From assembly GCA_028818695.1 (NCBI GenBank), contig JAPPNK010000015.1:174289-238288 (forward strand): a stretch of DNA of 64,000 bases, in the 5' to 3' direction. This document shows, in pieces, positions 1 to 10,550 of this stretch. Origin of the DNA: Candidatus Poribacteria bacterium. Its GTDB lineage: Bacteria; Poribacteria; WGA-4E; GCA-2687025. Within the stretch, counting starts at the first letter, position 1. Every line of letters starts with the position of its first letter. Made by a program: the position numbers and the translations under genes. The notes beneath the pieces are model-generated. The model was not told where the DNA came from. It was given only the letters and a program-made list of their open reading frames with translations, and made no database searches.

Positions 1-768
1 TCTTCCATGCGGGGGCGGCGGGTTCGCCCATTCCGCCTGCGCGCTCAGGTAGTGGACGACATAGCTTCGGCGGAATCGCCGGCTATGGTTGTCGGTGCTT
101 TTATGCAGCAGATGGCTATGGAACCAGACAACCGAGCCTGGCTCCGCTTCCAGCGGTATGCCGTCCTCGTCCCGCGCGCCGCGCGCCAAGCGAAACTCCC
201 GCTGTTGCGAGCCTTCCAGGTCGTCATGTTCATGGATGTCATGCTTGTGGCTTCCGGGGATCACATAGAGGCATCCGTTGCCTTCGTCGGCGGGGTCGAT
301 CGCCGTCCATGTGCCGACGGTCGTTTCGGTGTTGAAGCGGTTTCGGAAGTAAAACTTGTCCTGGTGCCATGGGAAGCCGAGGCCGATTTCCGGCGCCTTC
401 CATATGAACAGGTTGTTGATGCCGAGGATGTCGGGACCGAGGATGTCGACGAGCGGATCGGTAAGGCGCGGATCGCGGACTCGGTCCAGAAACTCTTGGC
501 AGAAGCAGCTTGGGTGATGGATTTTGTGCATGGCGTAGACGCCTTCGGCGTCCGCTTTGCCGTCCTTGACAAGCGCGTTCTGGTCAATGTGCGCGATTGG
601 AAAGGGGCGTTTTCCGTCGACGATGTCTTCGGCGGTTTTGCGCAGGATGTCGTTCTCTTCTGGGCTGAAGACGCCTCGGCGTACCAGAAACCCGTTTTCG
701 TTCCAGAACGCTTTTTCTTTCTCGCTCAATCGATGGCTGCGTTCTTGCGCGTTTGTTTCGTCGCTCAT
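1..768 (-). CDS. Phytanoyl-CoA dioxygenase (PhyH) family protein, 3' end cut by window edge
   Basis: Probable Fe(II)/2-oxoglutarate-dependent oxygenase. The 256 codons visible read MSDETNAQERSHRLSEKEKA at the N-terminus and then follow the PhyH pattern. An HQD iron-binding motif occurs in PWHQDKFYFRN. A conserved core TAIDPADEGNGCLYVIPGSH follows, and a distal His lies in HSHLLHKSTDNHSRRF. The ATG at 768 begins right after the leader of a well-formed promoter at 836-864. The frame has no stop before base 1, so the C-terminus lies outside. The substrate is unknown: the family acts on many small molecules, and sponge-associated and marine uncultured bacteria carry many copies. A plus-strand open frame over the same bases is the antisense shadow. 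Confidence 0.88.
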   Translation of the reverse strand, partial: MSDETNAQERSHRLSEKEKAFWNENGFLVRRGVFSPEENDILRKTAEDIVDGKRPFPIAHIDQNALVKDGKADAEGVYAMHKIHHPSCFCQEFLDRVRDPRLTDPLVDILGPDILGINNLFIWKAPEIGLGFPWHQDKFYFRNRFNTETTVGTWTAIDPADEGNGCLYVIPGSHKHDIHEHDDLEGSQQREFRLARGARDEDGIPLEAEPGSVVWFHSHLLHKSTDNHSRRFRRSYVVHYLSAQAEWANPPPPHGR

Positions 769-835
769 GCGTCTCTCCGTATCGTCTAATTTATAATGTA
801 TCGCCCGATGAACCTCTAAGTTCAGCCCGCGCGCC

Positions 836-864
836 AGTATAACTCGTTTCTTGTTGAAGATCAA
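836..864 (-). promoter_or_regulatory. Sigma70-type promoter of the PhyH gene
   Basis: Read on the minus strand, TTGATC (864-859) is followed by a 17-bp spacer and TATACT (841-836). It lies about 70 bp upstream of the ATG at 768. The conserved upstream box at 874-899 ends 9 bp before the -35. Confidence 0.65.
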
Positions 865-873
865 CCTCCGCCC

Positions 874-899
874 TCTGACCTTATGTCTTTAGTTGGGAC
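874..899 (-). promoter_or_regulatory. Conserved upstream promoter box, copy 1
   Basis: On the minus strand it reads GTCCCAAC, ten variable bases, then AGGTCAGA. Three more copies (46783-46809, 51305-51330, 53534-53559) share both half-motifs and sit 8-9 bp before a -35 element, all pointing at their gene. The function is inferred: activator site or part of a portable promoter. Confidence 0.6.
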
Positions 900-1000
900 A
901 GGTCGGCGGGCGGATGCGGACGGTTTCTGCGGCGTCTCTAGATTTCCGCTTGCGCGGGAGTAATCATGTAAATGACGGTCTGGTTGGCGGCGCTTGCGTT
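900..1000. repeat. Dispersed intergenic repeat, copy A
   Basis: A GC-rich non-coding stretch between two divergent genes. It contains GCGGACGGTTTCTGCGGCG followed by TCTAGATTTCC, a run GCGCGGGA, and GGTCTGGTTGGCG. The same words occur in the repeat at 53305-53520, and partly at 46810-46930 and 30370-30440. This copy is inverted relative to the one at 53305, if both are viewed from their adjacent promoter box. No gene is visible in 769-1067 apart from the promoter, the box and this repeat. Confidence 0.55.
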
Positions 1001-1067
1001 TAAGCAAAAAAAGCGGTATGTTCTTTGAACTGGCTGTGAATGAGCAGGTCGAATCTTGGAGGATCAT

Positions 1068-2075
1068 GTGGCAGATTTCAAAGCGGCGATCATCGGATGC
1101 GGCGGGCGCGGACGCGCGCATGCGGGCGGATATCGAGCCTCAGAGGATGTTAAAATTGTGGCGTGCGCGGACCCGTCCGAGGCGAACGCGCAGCGCATGT
1201 CGAACGACTGCGGCGGCATCAACGTCTATGCCGACCACCGCGAGATGCTTGAAAAAGAGAAGCCCGACATTGTGAGCGTCACAGTTTGGACGGCGCTGCA
1301 CCTGGAGCTGATACGCGACGCGGCGCAAAGCGGCGTCAAGGCGATTCACGCCGAAAAACCGATGGCGCCCACCTGGGGCGAAGCGCGCGAGATCTACGAC
1401 GTTGTGACCGAAAACGGCGTTCTGACCACCTTTTGCCATCAACGGCGGTTCGGCGCCAACTTCGTCAAGGCGCGCGACCTGGTGAACGAAGGCGCTGTCG
1501 GCGATGTCCTGCGCTTTGAAGGCTTCTGCTCCAACATGATCGACTGGGGAACGCACTGGTTCGACATGTTCTTCTGGTACAACAACGACGAGCCTGCTGC
1601 CGCGGTTCTCGGACAGATTCATCTGGACGGCGCGCCGCGAAAGGCGTTCGGCTTGCCGATTGAGAATCAGGGAATCAGCCATGTTTGGTTCAAGAACGGG
1701 CGGAGAGGGCTGTTGTGTACGGGCATTGGCGGAGGCGGAGCGGGCAACCGCATCATCGGCTCAGACGGCGTCATTGAGATTGGCGGACCCGCGCCGATAC
1801 GAGTTCTGCGCGGAGACGGCAGCGGCTGGGAGCGCCCCAATCTGTCCGACATTCACCCAAGAGGCAACGACACGACGCTGTCCGTGTTGGACCTGATCGG
1901 CTGCTTGAAAGACGGCGGCGATCCGCGTTTGGATGTGCGCAAGGCGCTCGCGGCGACGGAGCTGATCTTTGCGACCTACGAATCGAGCCGCTCGCGCAAG
2001 CGCATCGATCTTCCGCTAGAGACGGAGGACAGCGCGTTTCTTTCCATGGTGGAAAGCGGGGAGATGGGCGGCTAA
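1068..2075 (+). CDS. Gfo/Idh/MocA family NAD(P)-dependent oxidoreductase
   Basis: Predicted sugar or inositol dehydrogenase-like enzyme. The N-terminal Rossmann fold begins VADFKAAIIGCGGRGRAHAG, with the GxGxxG-type dinucleotide loop. HAEKPMAPTW matches the family EKP motif that positions a catalytic Lys, and GTHWFDMFFWY supplies the conserved His of the C-terminal domain. The start is the GTG at 1068, because GGAGG at 1058-1062 lies 5 bases before it. A TTG at 1056 in the same frame has no such site. The next gene begins 24 bases downstream, so the two are probably cotranscribed. Substrate not predictable. Confidence 0.9.
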   Translation: MADFKAAIIGCGGRGRAHAGGYRASEDVKIVACADPSEANAQRMSNDCGGINVYADHREMLEKEKPDIVSVTVWTALHLELIRDAAQSGVKAIHAEKPMAPTWGEAREIYDVVTENGVLTTFCHQRRFGANFVKARDLVNEGAVGDVLRFEGFCSNMIDWGTHWFDMFFWYNNDEPAAAVLGQIHLDGAPRKAFGLPIENQGISHVWFKNGRRGLLCTGIGGGGAGNRIIGSDGVIEIGGPAPIRVLRGDGSGWERPNLSDIHPRGNDTTLSVLDLIGCLKDGGDPRLDVRKALAATELIFATYESSRSRKRIDLPLETEDSAFLSMVESGEMGG

Positions 2076-2099
2076 AGCGAAACACAAAGGAGATAGACG

Positions 2100-4247
2100 A
2101 TGAGGCGAACGAGTCGATTTGCGGTTGCGGCCGCGGTGTGTGGAACGGCATGGCTGGCTTGGAGTCAGGGACCTGGAGGTCCGCCGAATGAGGGTCCGCG
2201 GATCGATCTTGTTGAGCAGTTTGACGCGGACGGGGACGGACGCTTGAACGACGCGGAGCGGGCTGAAGCGCGCGTGTTCGCGCAGCAAAATCCGCAGCGC
2301 AGAGGGCCGGGCAGACGCGGAGGCAGGCAAGAAACTCCCGCCGCGCCGGTCGTCTTAGAGCCGAAATCGACCCTTGAACAAGACCTGGAAGCGAGCCGTC
2401 AAAACGCGGTCGACGAAAGCGCCGAGCTTTATGACGATTCCGTCCTGCGCACCTTGTACTTGCGCTTTCCGAACAACGACTGGCATCAGGAGCTCGCCGA
2501 CTTTTACAACACGGGCGTGAATGTCCCCGCGGCGCTCATCGTGGACGGGCGGCGGTATGACGGCGTCGGCGTCCGTTTTCGCGGGAATTCGTCCTACTTC
2601 ACGCTCGGCGCTTCCCTCAAAAAATCGTTCAACCTTTCCATGAACCATGACGACCCTGACCAGCGGCTTTACGGGTATCGGACGCTGAACCTGCTAAACT
2701 CGCATGCGGATCCGTCTTTTTTGCGCGAGGCGCTGTTTAGCCGCGTCAGCCGGGAGTATATGCCGGCGCTGAAGGTGAACTTTGTGCGTCTTGTTGTGAA
2801 CGGCGAGAACTGGGGCGTCTATGTGAATTCGCAGCAGTTCAACAGCGATTTCATTGAAGAAGCGTACGGAGAACGGGGCGGCGACCGATGGAAGGTTCCC
2901 GCCAACCCACGAGGCGGCGACAGCGGACTCGCCCTGATGGAAGGCGGCGTGGAGGCGTATCGGCGGCGGTATGAGATCCGGTCAAGCGACAACGATGAGG
3001 CGTGGGAAAGCCTGATGGAGCTGTCGCGCGTTCTGAACGAAGCGCCGGCGGAGGAGCTGGCGGCGCAATTGGAGCCGATTTTGGATGTGGACGAGACGCT
3101 GCGCTTTCTGGCGCTGGACAATGCGTTCATTGATCAGGACGGGTATATGAGCCGCGCGAGCGATTATAACCTTTACCGCGGAACGGACGGGCGGTTTCAT
3201 CTCATTTCGCATGACAACAACGAGACGTTCCGCTTCGGCGGCCGCGGCGGCGGTCCGAGCGACACAGGCGGCGATCCGCAGGTTTCTCCGCTCGTTCATC
3301 TTGAGAACCCGGATCGTCCGTTGATACGGCGCTTGTTGTCGAACGCGGATTTGCAGGCGCGTTATCTGGGGTATGTGCGCTATATCGCGCAGGAGTGGCT
3401 TGACTGGGAGCGTCTTGGGCAGGTTGCGGAAGCGTACCGGTCGTTGATCAGCGCCGAGCTGGAGCGGGACGACAAGAAGCTGACCTCGTATGACGCTTTC
3501 AGGCGCAGCGTGGAGGAAGACATTGCGCGTGAAGGCGGAGGCAGTCCGCCGGGCGGCGCCCCCGCTCCGCCGCCGATCGATTTCAACCCGTTTGGACCGC
3601 CTCCTGAAGGCAGCGATCCGCCGACAGCGGCTCAAGGACCCCCGCCCGCCCCCGGCGGACAGAGCGGACGAGGCGGCGGACGAACAACTCCCGGGCTGAA
3701 ACGGTTCGCAACGGAGCGGCGCGCCTATCTGCTGGCGCAGACGGAAGGCGTCCCCGCCCTTGAGCCTCCGCAGACGCGCAGGCGCGTCGGCGATCCGATC
3801 CCGACCGTCGATTTCCCTGTCGTCATCAATGAGCTGATGGCGCTGAACCGCGCTGCGGTGGAAGGTCCCGACGGCGCATTTTCCGATTGGATTGAGCTCT
3901 ACAACCGCTCCGACAAGGCGGTCGATTTGAGCGGAATGGCGCTCTCGGACGATCCTGACGAGCGGGACAAGTGGCGTTTTCCTGACGGGACGGTCATCGC
4001 CGCCGGCGGTTATCTGATTGTCTGGGCGGACGGCGGAGCGAAGAATGCCGAAGGGCTGCATGCGTCGTTTCGGTTGAGCCGAGAGGGGGAGACGCTGCTG
4101 TTGACAGGTTTGGCGGACGACGGCTTCCCTGCGCTGGACGCGGTTCGGTTTGAGGAGCAGGAGGAGGATGTGTCGTTCGGGCGGACGGCGGACGGGGCGT
4201 TTGCGCGCCTGCGCCCTTCCCCAGGACAGCCGAACGAAGAGCTGTAG
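2100..4247 (+). CDS. Secreted CotH kinase-family protein with EF-hand and lamin-tail domains
   Basis: 715 residues. A signal peptide covers about residues 1-23. A perfect EF-hand loop follows at 42-53 (DADGDGRLNDAE, with acidic ligands at 1, 3, 5 and 12). The central CotH domain runs from about 120 to 490, with FPNNDWHQELADFYNTGV, GVRFRGNSSY and the conserved HDNNETFRFG. CotH proteins are atypical kinases; the Bacillus member phosphorylates spore-coat protein. After a Pro/Gly-rich linker comes a lamin-tail domain (about 575-700: INELMALN, DWIELYN, DKWRFPDGT), common in exported bacterial proteins. The stop is 2 bases from the next start, which implies coupled translation. The substrate is unknown. 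Confidence 0.88.
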   Translation: MRRTSRFAVAAAVCGTAWLAWSQGPGGPPNEGPRIDLVEQFDADGDGRLNDAERAEARVFAQQNPQRRGPGRRGGRQETPAAPVVLEPKSTLEQDLEASRQNAVDESAELYDDSVLRTLYLRFPNNDWHQELADFYNTGVNVPAALIVDGRRYDGVGVRFRGNSSYFTLGASLKKSFNLSMNHDDPDQRLYGYRTLNLLNSHADPSFLREALFSRVSREYMPALKVNFVRLVVNGENWGVYVNSQQFNSDFIEEAYGERGGDRWKVPANPRGGDSGLALMEGGVEAYRRRYEIRSSDNDEAWESLMELSRVLNEAPAEELAAQLEPILDVDETLRFLALDNAFIDQDGYMSRASDYNLYRGTDGRFHLISHDNNETFRFGGRGGGPSDTGGDPQVSPLVHLENPDRPLIRRLLSNADLQARYLGYVRYIAQEWLDWERLGQVAEAYRSLISAELERDDKKLTSYDAFRRSVEEDIAREGGGSPPGGAPAPPPIDFNPFGPPPEGSDPPTAAQGPPPAPGGQSGRGGGRTTPGLKRFATERRAYLLAQTEGVPALEPPQTRRRVGDPIPTVDFPVVINELMALNRAAVEGPDGAFSDWIELYNRSDKAVDLSGMALSDDPDERDKWRFPDGTVIAAGGYLIVWADGGAKNAEGLHASFRLSREGETLLLTGLADDGFPALDAVRFEEQEEDVSFGRTADGAFARLRPSPGQPNEEL

Positions 4248-4249
4248 CC

Positions 4250-5671
4250 GTGTCGAAAAAGAGGACGCTTCTTGCTGTTGGAATTGCCGTTGCGGCGGCG
4301 TTGATTTATGTCGGCGCTCGGGTCGTCCTGCTCCGCTATGACTCTGTTGAGATGCCGTATGCAGATCTTCTGGAGACGGCAGAGCAAAAGTGGGGTCTGC
4401 ATTTTTTGAACGATTGGAGCGTCTGGGAAAAGCGGGTTGATCGGCATATCAAAGAGTTTTTTAAAACACAGAGGCGAAGAAAAAAGCCTCACGAAGTAGA
4501 GTATTTCAAATGGCGCTACCAGCGGCTTTGGGCTATGGACGAGGACCTGGACGATCTTCCGCTTCCCGCCAGCCTTGAGCCGGAGGGCGGGATAAGTGAA
4601 AATTCTGGAGGGACGATAGCGACCGGCGGCGGGAAGGGGAGAAGCGTCGAACCTGCCATGATCGTGGACCTGCGGGAAGGGAAGGTCCTTGAGGGCGGCT
4701 TGGTTGACGGCAGCAGAAGATTTGACGGCGGATTCAGCTTTGTCAGCAGCGGCAGCCTTGTTTTAACGGATGAAGAGCATTATCGGGCGATGTATTGGGG
4801 CCTCCCTCCCGTTCAGAAAATGTACATGGTTTCGGGTCAGCCTTATCTGACGGTTTATATTGGAAGCGCCGACCCGCTGGGGCATTCCATCGGCGAATTG
4901 CCGCCCGAGCTGGACCCTGCGGAACCGTTTAAGCAGATGGACGACGCCGAGCTGCAGTTGGCGGTTCGGCAGCTGGCGCAGATCGTGAACCGCCCGACGT
5001 CGCATCAAGAAAAAACGCTGCGCGCCGCGTCTCAAGACCCTGTCGACAGGATGTATGTCGCCGACCTGTTCAACGGCATTATGCGGGCATGGCGGGAGCG
5101 CCGATCTGCATGGGCGGATGTCTCGATGACGCCGCTGCTGCCCGCTTCAGCCGGCATTGAGCAAGCGAAAGCTGTCAAAGCCGACCCCGCGGAAGAGTCG
5201 AACCCTCCGCCCGAAGGGACGCCGTATCTCTACGCGGACGCCTATGCCAGCCCCATTCGCGCCGTCGGCAAGATTCATGGCAAGCTGAACGGATCGGCAA
5301 GGGGCGGGAGCGTAACGTATAAGGGCAGGGGGGTCGCAGACTCGTCCATCGCGTTCATCGACAACGGAGCGTCGCCTCCCATTTCCGAAACCTATTCTTA
5401 TCTAGGGAAGAAGTCAGGTCCCATTCGAGATGGCGATGAGGGGTATGGAGAGGCGCACATTCGATTATTTAACGGGTGGTCAAGGCAGGTCAAGAATCTC
5501 AACGCGCGGACATACTGCCCATGGGACAAGTTCTGGCTTTGGCTGAACGATCCCGCGCGTTATTCGATTTCAAGCCAAGCCAGCGCCATAATTCAAGATG
5601 ACGGCGCCTTTCCCGAAGTGTGGGGAAGCCGCGAGAGTCGAGCGCGTTATCCTTCAAAAGCGCCAAATTAA
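4250..5671 (+). CDS. Hypothetical membrane-anchored protein, coupled to CotH gene
   Basis: 473 residues of unrecognised sequence. It starts at GTG 4250, two bases after the CotH stop, so the pair probably works together. Residues 8-27 form a single N-terminal membrane segment (LLAVGIAVAAALIYVGARVV) with basic residues before it, so the bulk should lie outside the cytoplasm. The middle is Gly-rich and acidic. The C-terminal part from about 330 (GKIHGKLNGSARGGSVTYKG onward) looks like beta-rich sequence with aromatic residues. I see no catalytic motif. It could be a substrate or partner of the CotH kinase, but only gene position supports that. Confidence 0.75.
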   Translation: MSKKRTLLAVGIAVAAALIYVGARVVLLRYDSVEMPYADLLETAEQKWGLHFLNDWSVWEKRVDRHIKEFFKTQRRRKKPHEVEYFKWRYQRLWAMDEDLDDLPLPASLEPEGGISENSGGTIATGGGKGRSVEPAMIVDLREGKVLEGGLVDGSRRFDGGFSFVSSGSLVLTDEEHYRAMYWGLPPVQKMYMVSGQPYLTVYIGSADPLGHSIGELPPELDPAEPFKQMDDAELQLAVRQLAQIVNRPTSHQEKTLRAASQDPVDRMYVADLFNGIMRAWRERRSAWADVSMTPLLPASAGIEQAKAVKADPAEESNPPPEGTPYLYADAYASPIRAVGKIHGKLNGSARGGSVTYKGRGVADSSIAFIDNGASPPISETYSYLGKKSGPIRDGDEGYGEAHIRLFNGWSRQVKNLNARTYCPWDKFWLWLNDPARYSISSQASAIIQDDGAFPEVWGSRESRARYPSKAPN

Positions 5672-5828
5672 GCGGTCAGATCGGCGGGCTATCGTTTAAA
5701 AATGCGGGTTGCCGCCTGCATGCGCTGCGTTTTTGTGCGATTCCTTGCGCATTCAGCTTGCCATCGCCCGTCATTACAGCGTATATTAATTGACTGCGCC
5801 GCTGATCGGCATGGGCGGGGAAAGCGCC

Positions 5829-5861
5829 TGCGTTTATGCGTTTTAAAAAACGGCAAACGCA
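5829..5861. promoter_or_regulatory. Inverted repeat just upstream of the ribosomal operon promoter
   Basis: TGCGTTT (5829-5835) pairs with AAACGCA (5855-5861), and inside it CGTTTT (5839-5844) pairs with AAAACG (5847-5852). It ends 8 bases before the -35 box. It could be an operator or activator site, or a terminator for the gene ending at 5671, although no T-run follows. The rest of 5672-6000 holds only promoter and leader. Confidence 0.5.
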
Positions 5862-5869
5862 AACTTTGC

Positions 5870-5898
5870 TTGACGCATGCCAGAGTCGGCGTTACTAT
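5870..5898 (+). promoter_or_regulatory. Promoter of the str-S10-spc-alpha ribosomal operon
   Basis: TTGACG (5870-5875), a 17-bp spacer and TACTAT (5893-5898). This is the only strong promoter visible before the 18-kb ribosomal gene run. It would give a leader of about 95 bases before rpsL. Confidence 0.75.
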
Positions 5899-5914
5899 TG
5901 TTTTCTTGGTATGG

Positions 5915-5980
5915 GCGGCGTGTTTTTTTGAACGCCGTTTGTTCAGCGCATGTTTGAAAGCCTCCTTGACGAGGCTTTCA
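5915..5980 (+). promoter_or_regulatory. rpsL leader with two RNA hairpins
   Basis: Hairpin 1 pairs CGGCGT (5916-5921) with ACGCCG (5932-5937) around a U-rich loop. Hairpin 2 is a perfect 10-bp stem, TGAAAGCCTC (5955-5964) with GAGGCTTTCA (5971-5980), around the loop CTTGAC. The second ends 10 bases before the rpsL ribosome-binding site at 5991. This suggests a binding site for an autoregulating ribosomal protein or an attenuator; neither is shown. Confidence 0.5.
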
Positions 5981-6000
5981 TAATGAATATGGAGCGGTTT

Positions 6001-6369
6001 ATGCCTACGGTCAACCAGTTAGTTCGGAAGGGTCGCAAGCGTACGACCAAGAAAAGCAAATCGCCTGCGCTGGAAAGATCGCCGCAGCGTCAGGGCATCT
6101 GTCTGCAGGTGCGGACAAAGCCGCCGAAGAAACCGAATTCGGCGCTGCGCAAGATCGCGCGCGTGCGTCTCACAAACGGGCGCGAAATCACGGCGTACAT
6201 ACCTGGCATTGACCATAACCTGAACGAACACAGCTCCGTCCTTGTGCGCGGCGGAAATGTGCGCGACCTTCCGAATGTGGGCTACCATATCGTGCGCGGA
6301 ACGCGCGAATGCGACGGCGTTGAGAACCGCAAGCAGGGCCGCTCAAAATACGGCGCAAAGCGGCGGTAA
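6001..6369 (+). CDS. rpsL: 30S ribosomal protein S12
   Basis: 122 residues, normal family length, part of the decoding centre. The start is ATG 6001 ([14 protein letters not shown]), with GGAG at 5991-5994; upstream in-frame ATGs lie in the leader hairpin. [11 protein letters not shown] retains Lys43 and Lys44. At the second streptomycin-linked loop the sequence is [13 protein letters not shown]: residue 88 is Arg, not the usual Lys, residue 92 is Asn instead of Gly, and residue 94 is Gly instead of Arg (E. coli numbering with Met). Asp89, the site methylthiolated by RimO in many bacteria, is kept. First gene of the operon. Confidence 0.98.
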   Translation: MPTVNQLVRKGRKRTTKKSKSPALERSPQRQGICLQVRTKPPKKPNSALRKIARVRLTNGREITAYIPGIDHNLNEHSSVLVRGGNVRDLPNVGYHIVRGTRECDGVENRKQGRSKYGAKRR

Positions 6370-6393
6370 TTTTTAAGCAGGAGAGGAATCGGC

Positions 6394-6867
6394 ATGCCGA
6401 GACGTAACGCAGCCGAACGGCGGCCAACGCCGCCCGACCCAGTGTACGGGAGCGTGGACCTTCAGAAGTTTATCAACAGCATCATGCTGAAGGGCAAGAA
6501 AAGCGTTGCGGAGCGCATCGTGTACGGCTCACTGGATGTGATCGGCGACCGGACGGGGCGCAATCCGCGCGAGGTGTTTGACGAGGCGCTGGACAATGTG
6601 AAGCCTGTGGTGGAGATTCGACCGCGGCGCGTCGGCGCGCAGACCTACCAGGTGCCGGTGGAGGTTCGGCCTGAGCGGCGCCTGTCGCTGGCGTTTCGCT
6701 GGATCATCACCGCGGCGCGGGAGGCGCGCAACGAAAAGACGATGTCGGCGCGTTTAGCCTCGGAGCTGCTGGACGCTTCCCGCTCCGAAGGGCATGCAAT
6801 TCGCCGAAAAGAAGAGACGCACCGCATGGCAGAAGCGAACAAAGCGTTTTCGCACTACCGCTGGTAG
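6394..6867 (+). CDS. rpsG: 30S ribosomal protein S7
   Basis: 157 residues, the usual length. S7 starts assembly of the 30S head by binding the 3' domain of 16S rRNA. The sequence is typical from [10 protein letters not shown] through [38 protein letters not shown] and [21 protein letters not shown]. An AGGAG site precedes ATG 6394. It lies between rpsL and fusA, the standard str order. Confidence 0.98.
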   Translation: MPRRNAAERRPTPPDPVYGSVDLQKFINSIMLKGKKSVAERIVYGSLDVIGDRTGRNPREVFDEALDNVKPVVEIRPRRVGAQTYQVPVEVRPERRLSLAFRWIITAAREARNEKTMSARLASELLDASRSEGHAIRRKEETHRMAEANKAFSHYRW

Positions 6868-6879
6868 AAGGGGCTGACC

Positions 6880-8994
<2,115 letters not shown>

Positions 8995-9024
8995 GACTAG
9001 AAACACCGCAAAGGAGTAGCCGAT

Positions 9025-10215
9025 ATGGCGCGCGGAAAATTTGAGCGGACTAAACCGCATGTTAACGTTGGAACCATTGGGCATGTCGATCATGGCAAGA
9101 CGACGCTGACGGCAGCCATCACCCTCATTCAGTCGAATCGGGGGCTTTCCGAAGTGCGCGACTTCGATAGCATCGACAACGCGCCGGAGGAACGCGAGCG
9201 CGGAATCACCATCCAGACCGCCCACGTCGAATATGAAACCGAGAACCGCCACTACGCCCATGTGGACTGCCCCGGTCATGCGGACTATATCAAGAACATG
9301 ATCACGGGAGCCGCCCAGATGGACGGAGCCATCTTGGTCGTATCCGCCGCCGACGGACCGATGCCGCAGACCCGCGAGCATGTGCTGCTGGCGCGGCAGG
9401 TGAACGTCCCCGCCCTTGTCGTCTTTCTCAACAAGGTCGATATGGTGGACGACGAGGAGCTGGTTGAGCTGGTCGAGCTGGAGGTGCGGGAGCTGCTGAG
9501 CGAGTATGAGTTTCCTGGGGACGACATCCCGGTTGTCATGGGCTCGGCGTTGAACGCTCTTGAGTCGGGCGACGCCGAGGGCGACGGAGCCTGCATCGTT
9601 GAGCTGATGGACGCTGTGGACGAGTATATCCCGGAGCCGGAGCGCGACATCGACCGCCCGTTCCTGATGCCGATTGAGGATGTGTTCAGCATCTCTGGGC
9701 GCGGCACCGTTGTGACGGGGCGCATTGAGCGCGGGAAAGTGACGGTCGGCGACGCGGTCGAAATCGTCGGAATTCAGCCGACCCGCGCAACGGTCGCCAC
9801 CGGAGTTGAGATGTTCAACAAGCAGCTGGACGAAGGCATCGCAGGCGACAACGCGGGAGTGCTTCTGCGCGGAACGGCGCGCGACGAGGTGGAGCGCGGG
9901 CAGGTGCTGGCGGCTCCAAACTCCATTCTGCCGCACAAAAGCTTCAAGGCGGAGGTGTATGTGTTGAAAGGCGAAGAGGGCGGGCGTAAAACCCCCTTCT
10001 TTTCCGGCTACAGGCCGCAGTTCTACTTCCGAACAACCGACGTGACGGGCGCGGTGACGCTGGATGAAAGCATCGAGATGGTCATGCCCGGCGACAACGC
10101 GACGTTCAACGTGGAACTGATCACCCCGATCGCCATGGACGAAGGTCTGCGCTTTGCAATCCGCGAAGGCAGCCGAACCGTTGGAGCCGGCGTCGTTACC
10201 GAGATACTCGATTAA
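9025..10215 (+). CDS. tuf: Elongation factor Tu
   Basis: 396 residues, normal. Delivers aminoacyl-tRNA to the ribosome. GHVDHGKT is at 19-26, DCPGHADY at 81-88 with the catalytic His85, and NKVD at 136-139. Domains II and III end in [18 protein letters not shown] and [11 protein letters not shown]. The ribosome-binding site AAAGGAG lies before ATG 9025. As a tRNA-Sec gene is present (53162-53256), a separate SelB factor should deliver Sec-tRNA; it is not in this window. Confidence 0.98.
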   Translation: MARGKFERTKPHVNVGTIGHVDHGKTTLTAAITLIQSNRGLSEVRDFDSIDNAPEERERGITIQTAHVEYETENRHYAHVDCPGHADYIKNMITGAAQMDGAILVVSAADGPMPQTREHVLLARQVNVPALVVFLNKVDMVDDEELVELVELEVRELLSEYEFPGDDIPVVMGSALNALESGDAEGDGACIVELMDAVDEYIPEPERDIDRPFLMPIEDVFSISGRGTVVTGRIERGKVTVGDAVEIVGIQPTRATVATGVEMFNKQLDEGIAGDNAGVLLRGTARDEVERGQVLAAPNSILPHKSFKAEVYVLKGEEGGRKTPFFSGYRPQFYFRTTDVTGAVTLDESIEMVMPGDNATFNVELITPIAMDEGLRFAIREGSRTVGAGVVTEILD

Positions 10216-10230
10216 CGGCGGGGGAGCTGG

Positions 10231-10539
10231 ATGGCGACAACGATACGCATAAAGTTGGAGGCCTACGACCACCGTCTGCTTGACAGGTCCGTGTCGGAGA
10301 TATGCGACATCATCAAGCAGACGGGGGCGTTGGTGAGCGGTCCCGTTCCGTTGCCGACCCATCGCAAGGTCTGGACGGTGAACCGCAGCACATTTGTGGA
10401 TAAGAAATCGCGCGAACAGTTTGAGATGCGCATACATAAGCGCCTGATTGATGTGACTGACCATACGCCGAGAACGATGGACGCTCTCGGGCAGTTTGAT
10501 CTGCCGTCCGGCATCAACATCAAAGTGGCGTTGAAGTAG
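10231..10539 (+). CDS. rpsJ: 30S ribosomal protein S10
   Basis: 102 residues, family-typical. Part of the 30S head, and in many bacteria also NusE in antitermination complexes. Characteristic stretches are [36 protein letters not shown] and [12 protein letters not shown]. It opens the S10 block 15 bases after tuf, with GGGGAG before its ATG. Confidence 0.98.
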   Translation: MATTIRIKLEAYDHRLLDRSVSEICDIIKQTGALVSGPVPLPTHRKVWTVNRSTFVDKKSREQFEMRIHKRLIDVTDHTPRTMDALGQFDLPSGINIKVALK

Positions 10540-10550
10540 AGGATAAAACG

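Noticed and set aside
7-789. Long plus-strand open frame of 260 codons at the window start
   Set aside because: The opposite strand reads a clear PhyH protein with HQD motif; the plus frame is its antisense shadow without family features.
5702-5983. 93-codon plus-strand frame before rpsL
   Set aside because: Overlaps the promoter, palindrome and leader hairpins; no ribosome-binding site and no protein-like pattern.
5950-6000. N-terminal extension of S12 from an ATG in the leader
   Set aside because: The extension would read through the leader hairpin; GGAG 6 bases before ATG 6001 and the family N-terminus fix the shorter start.
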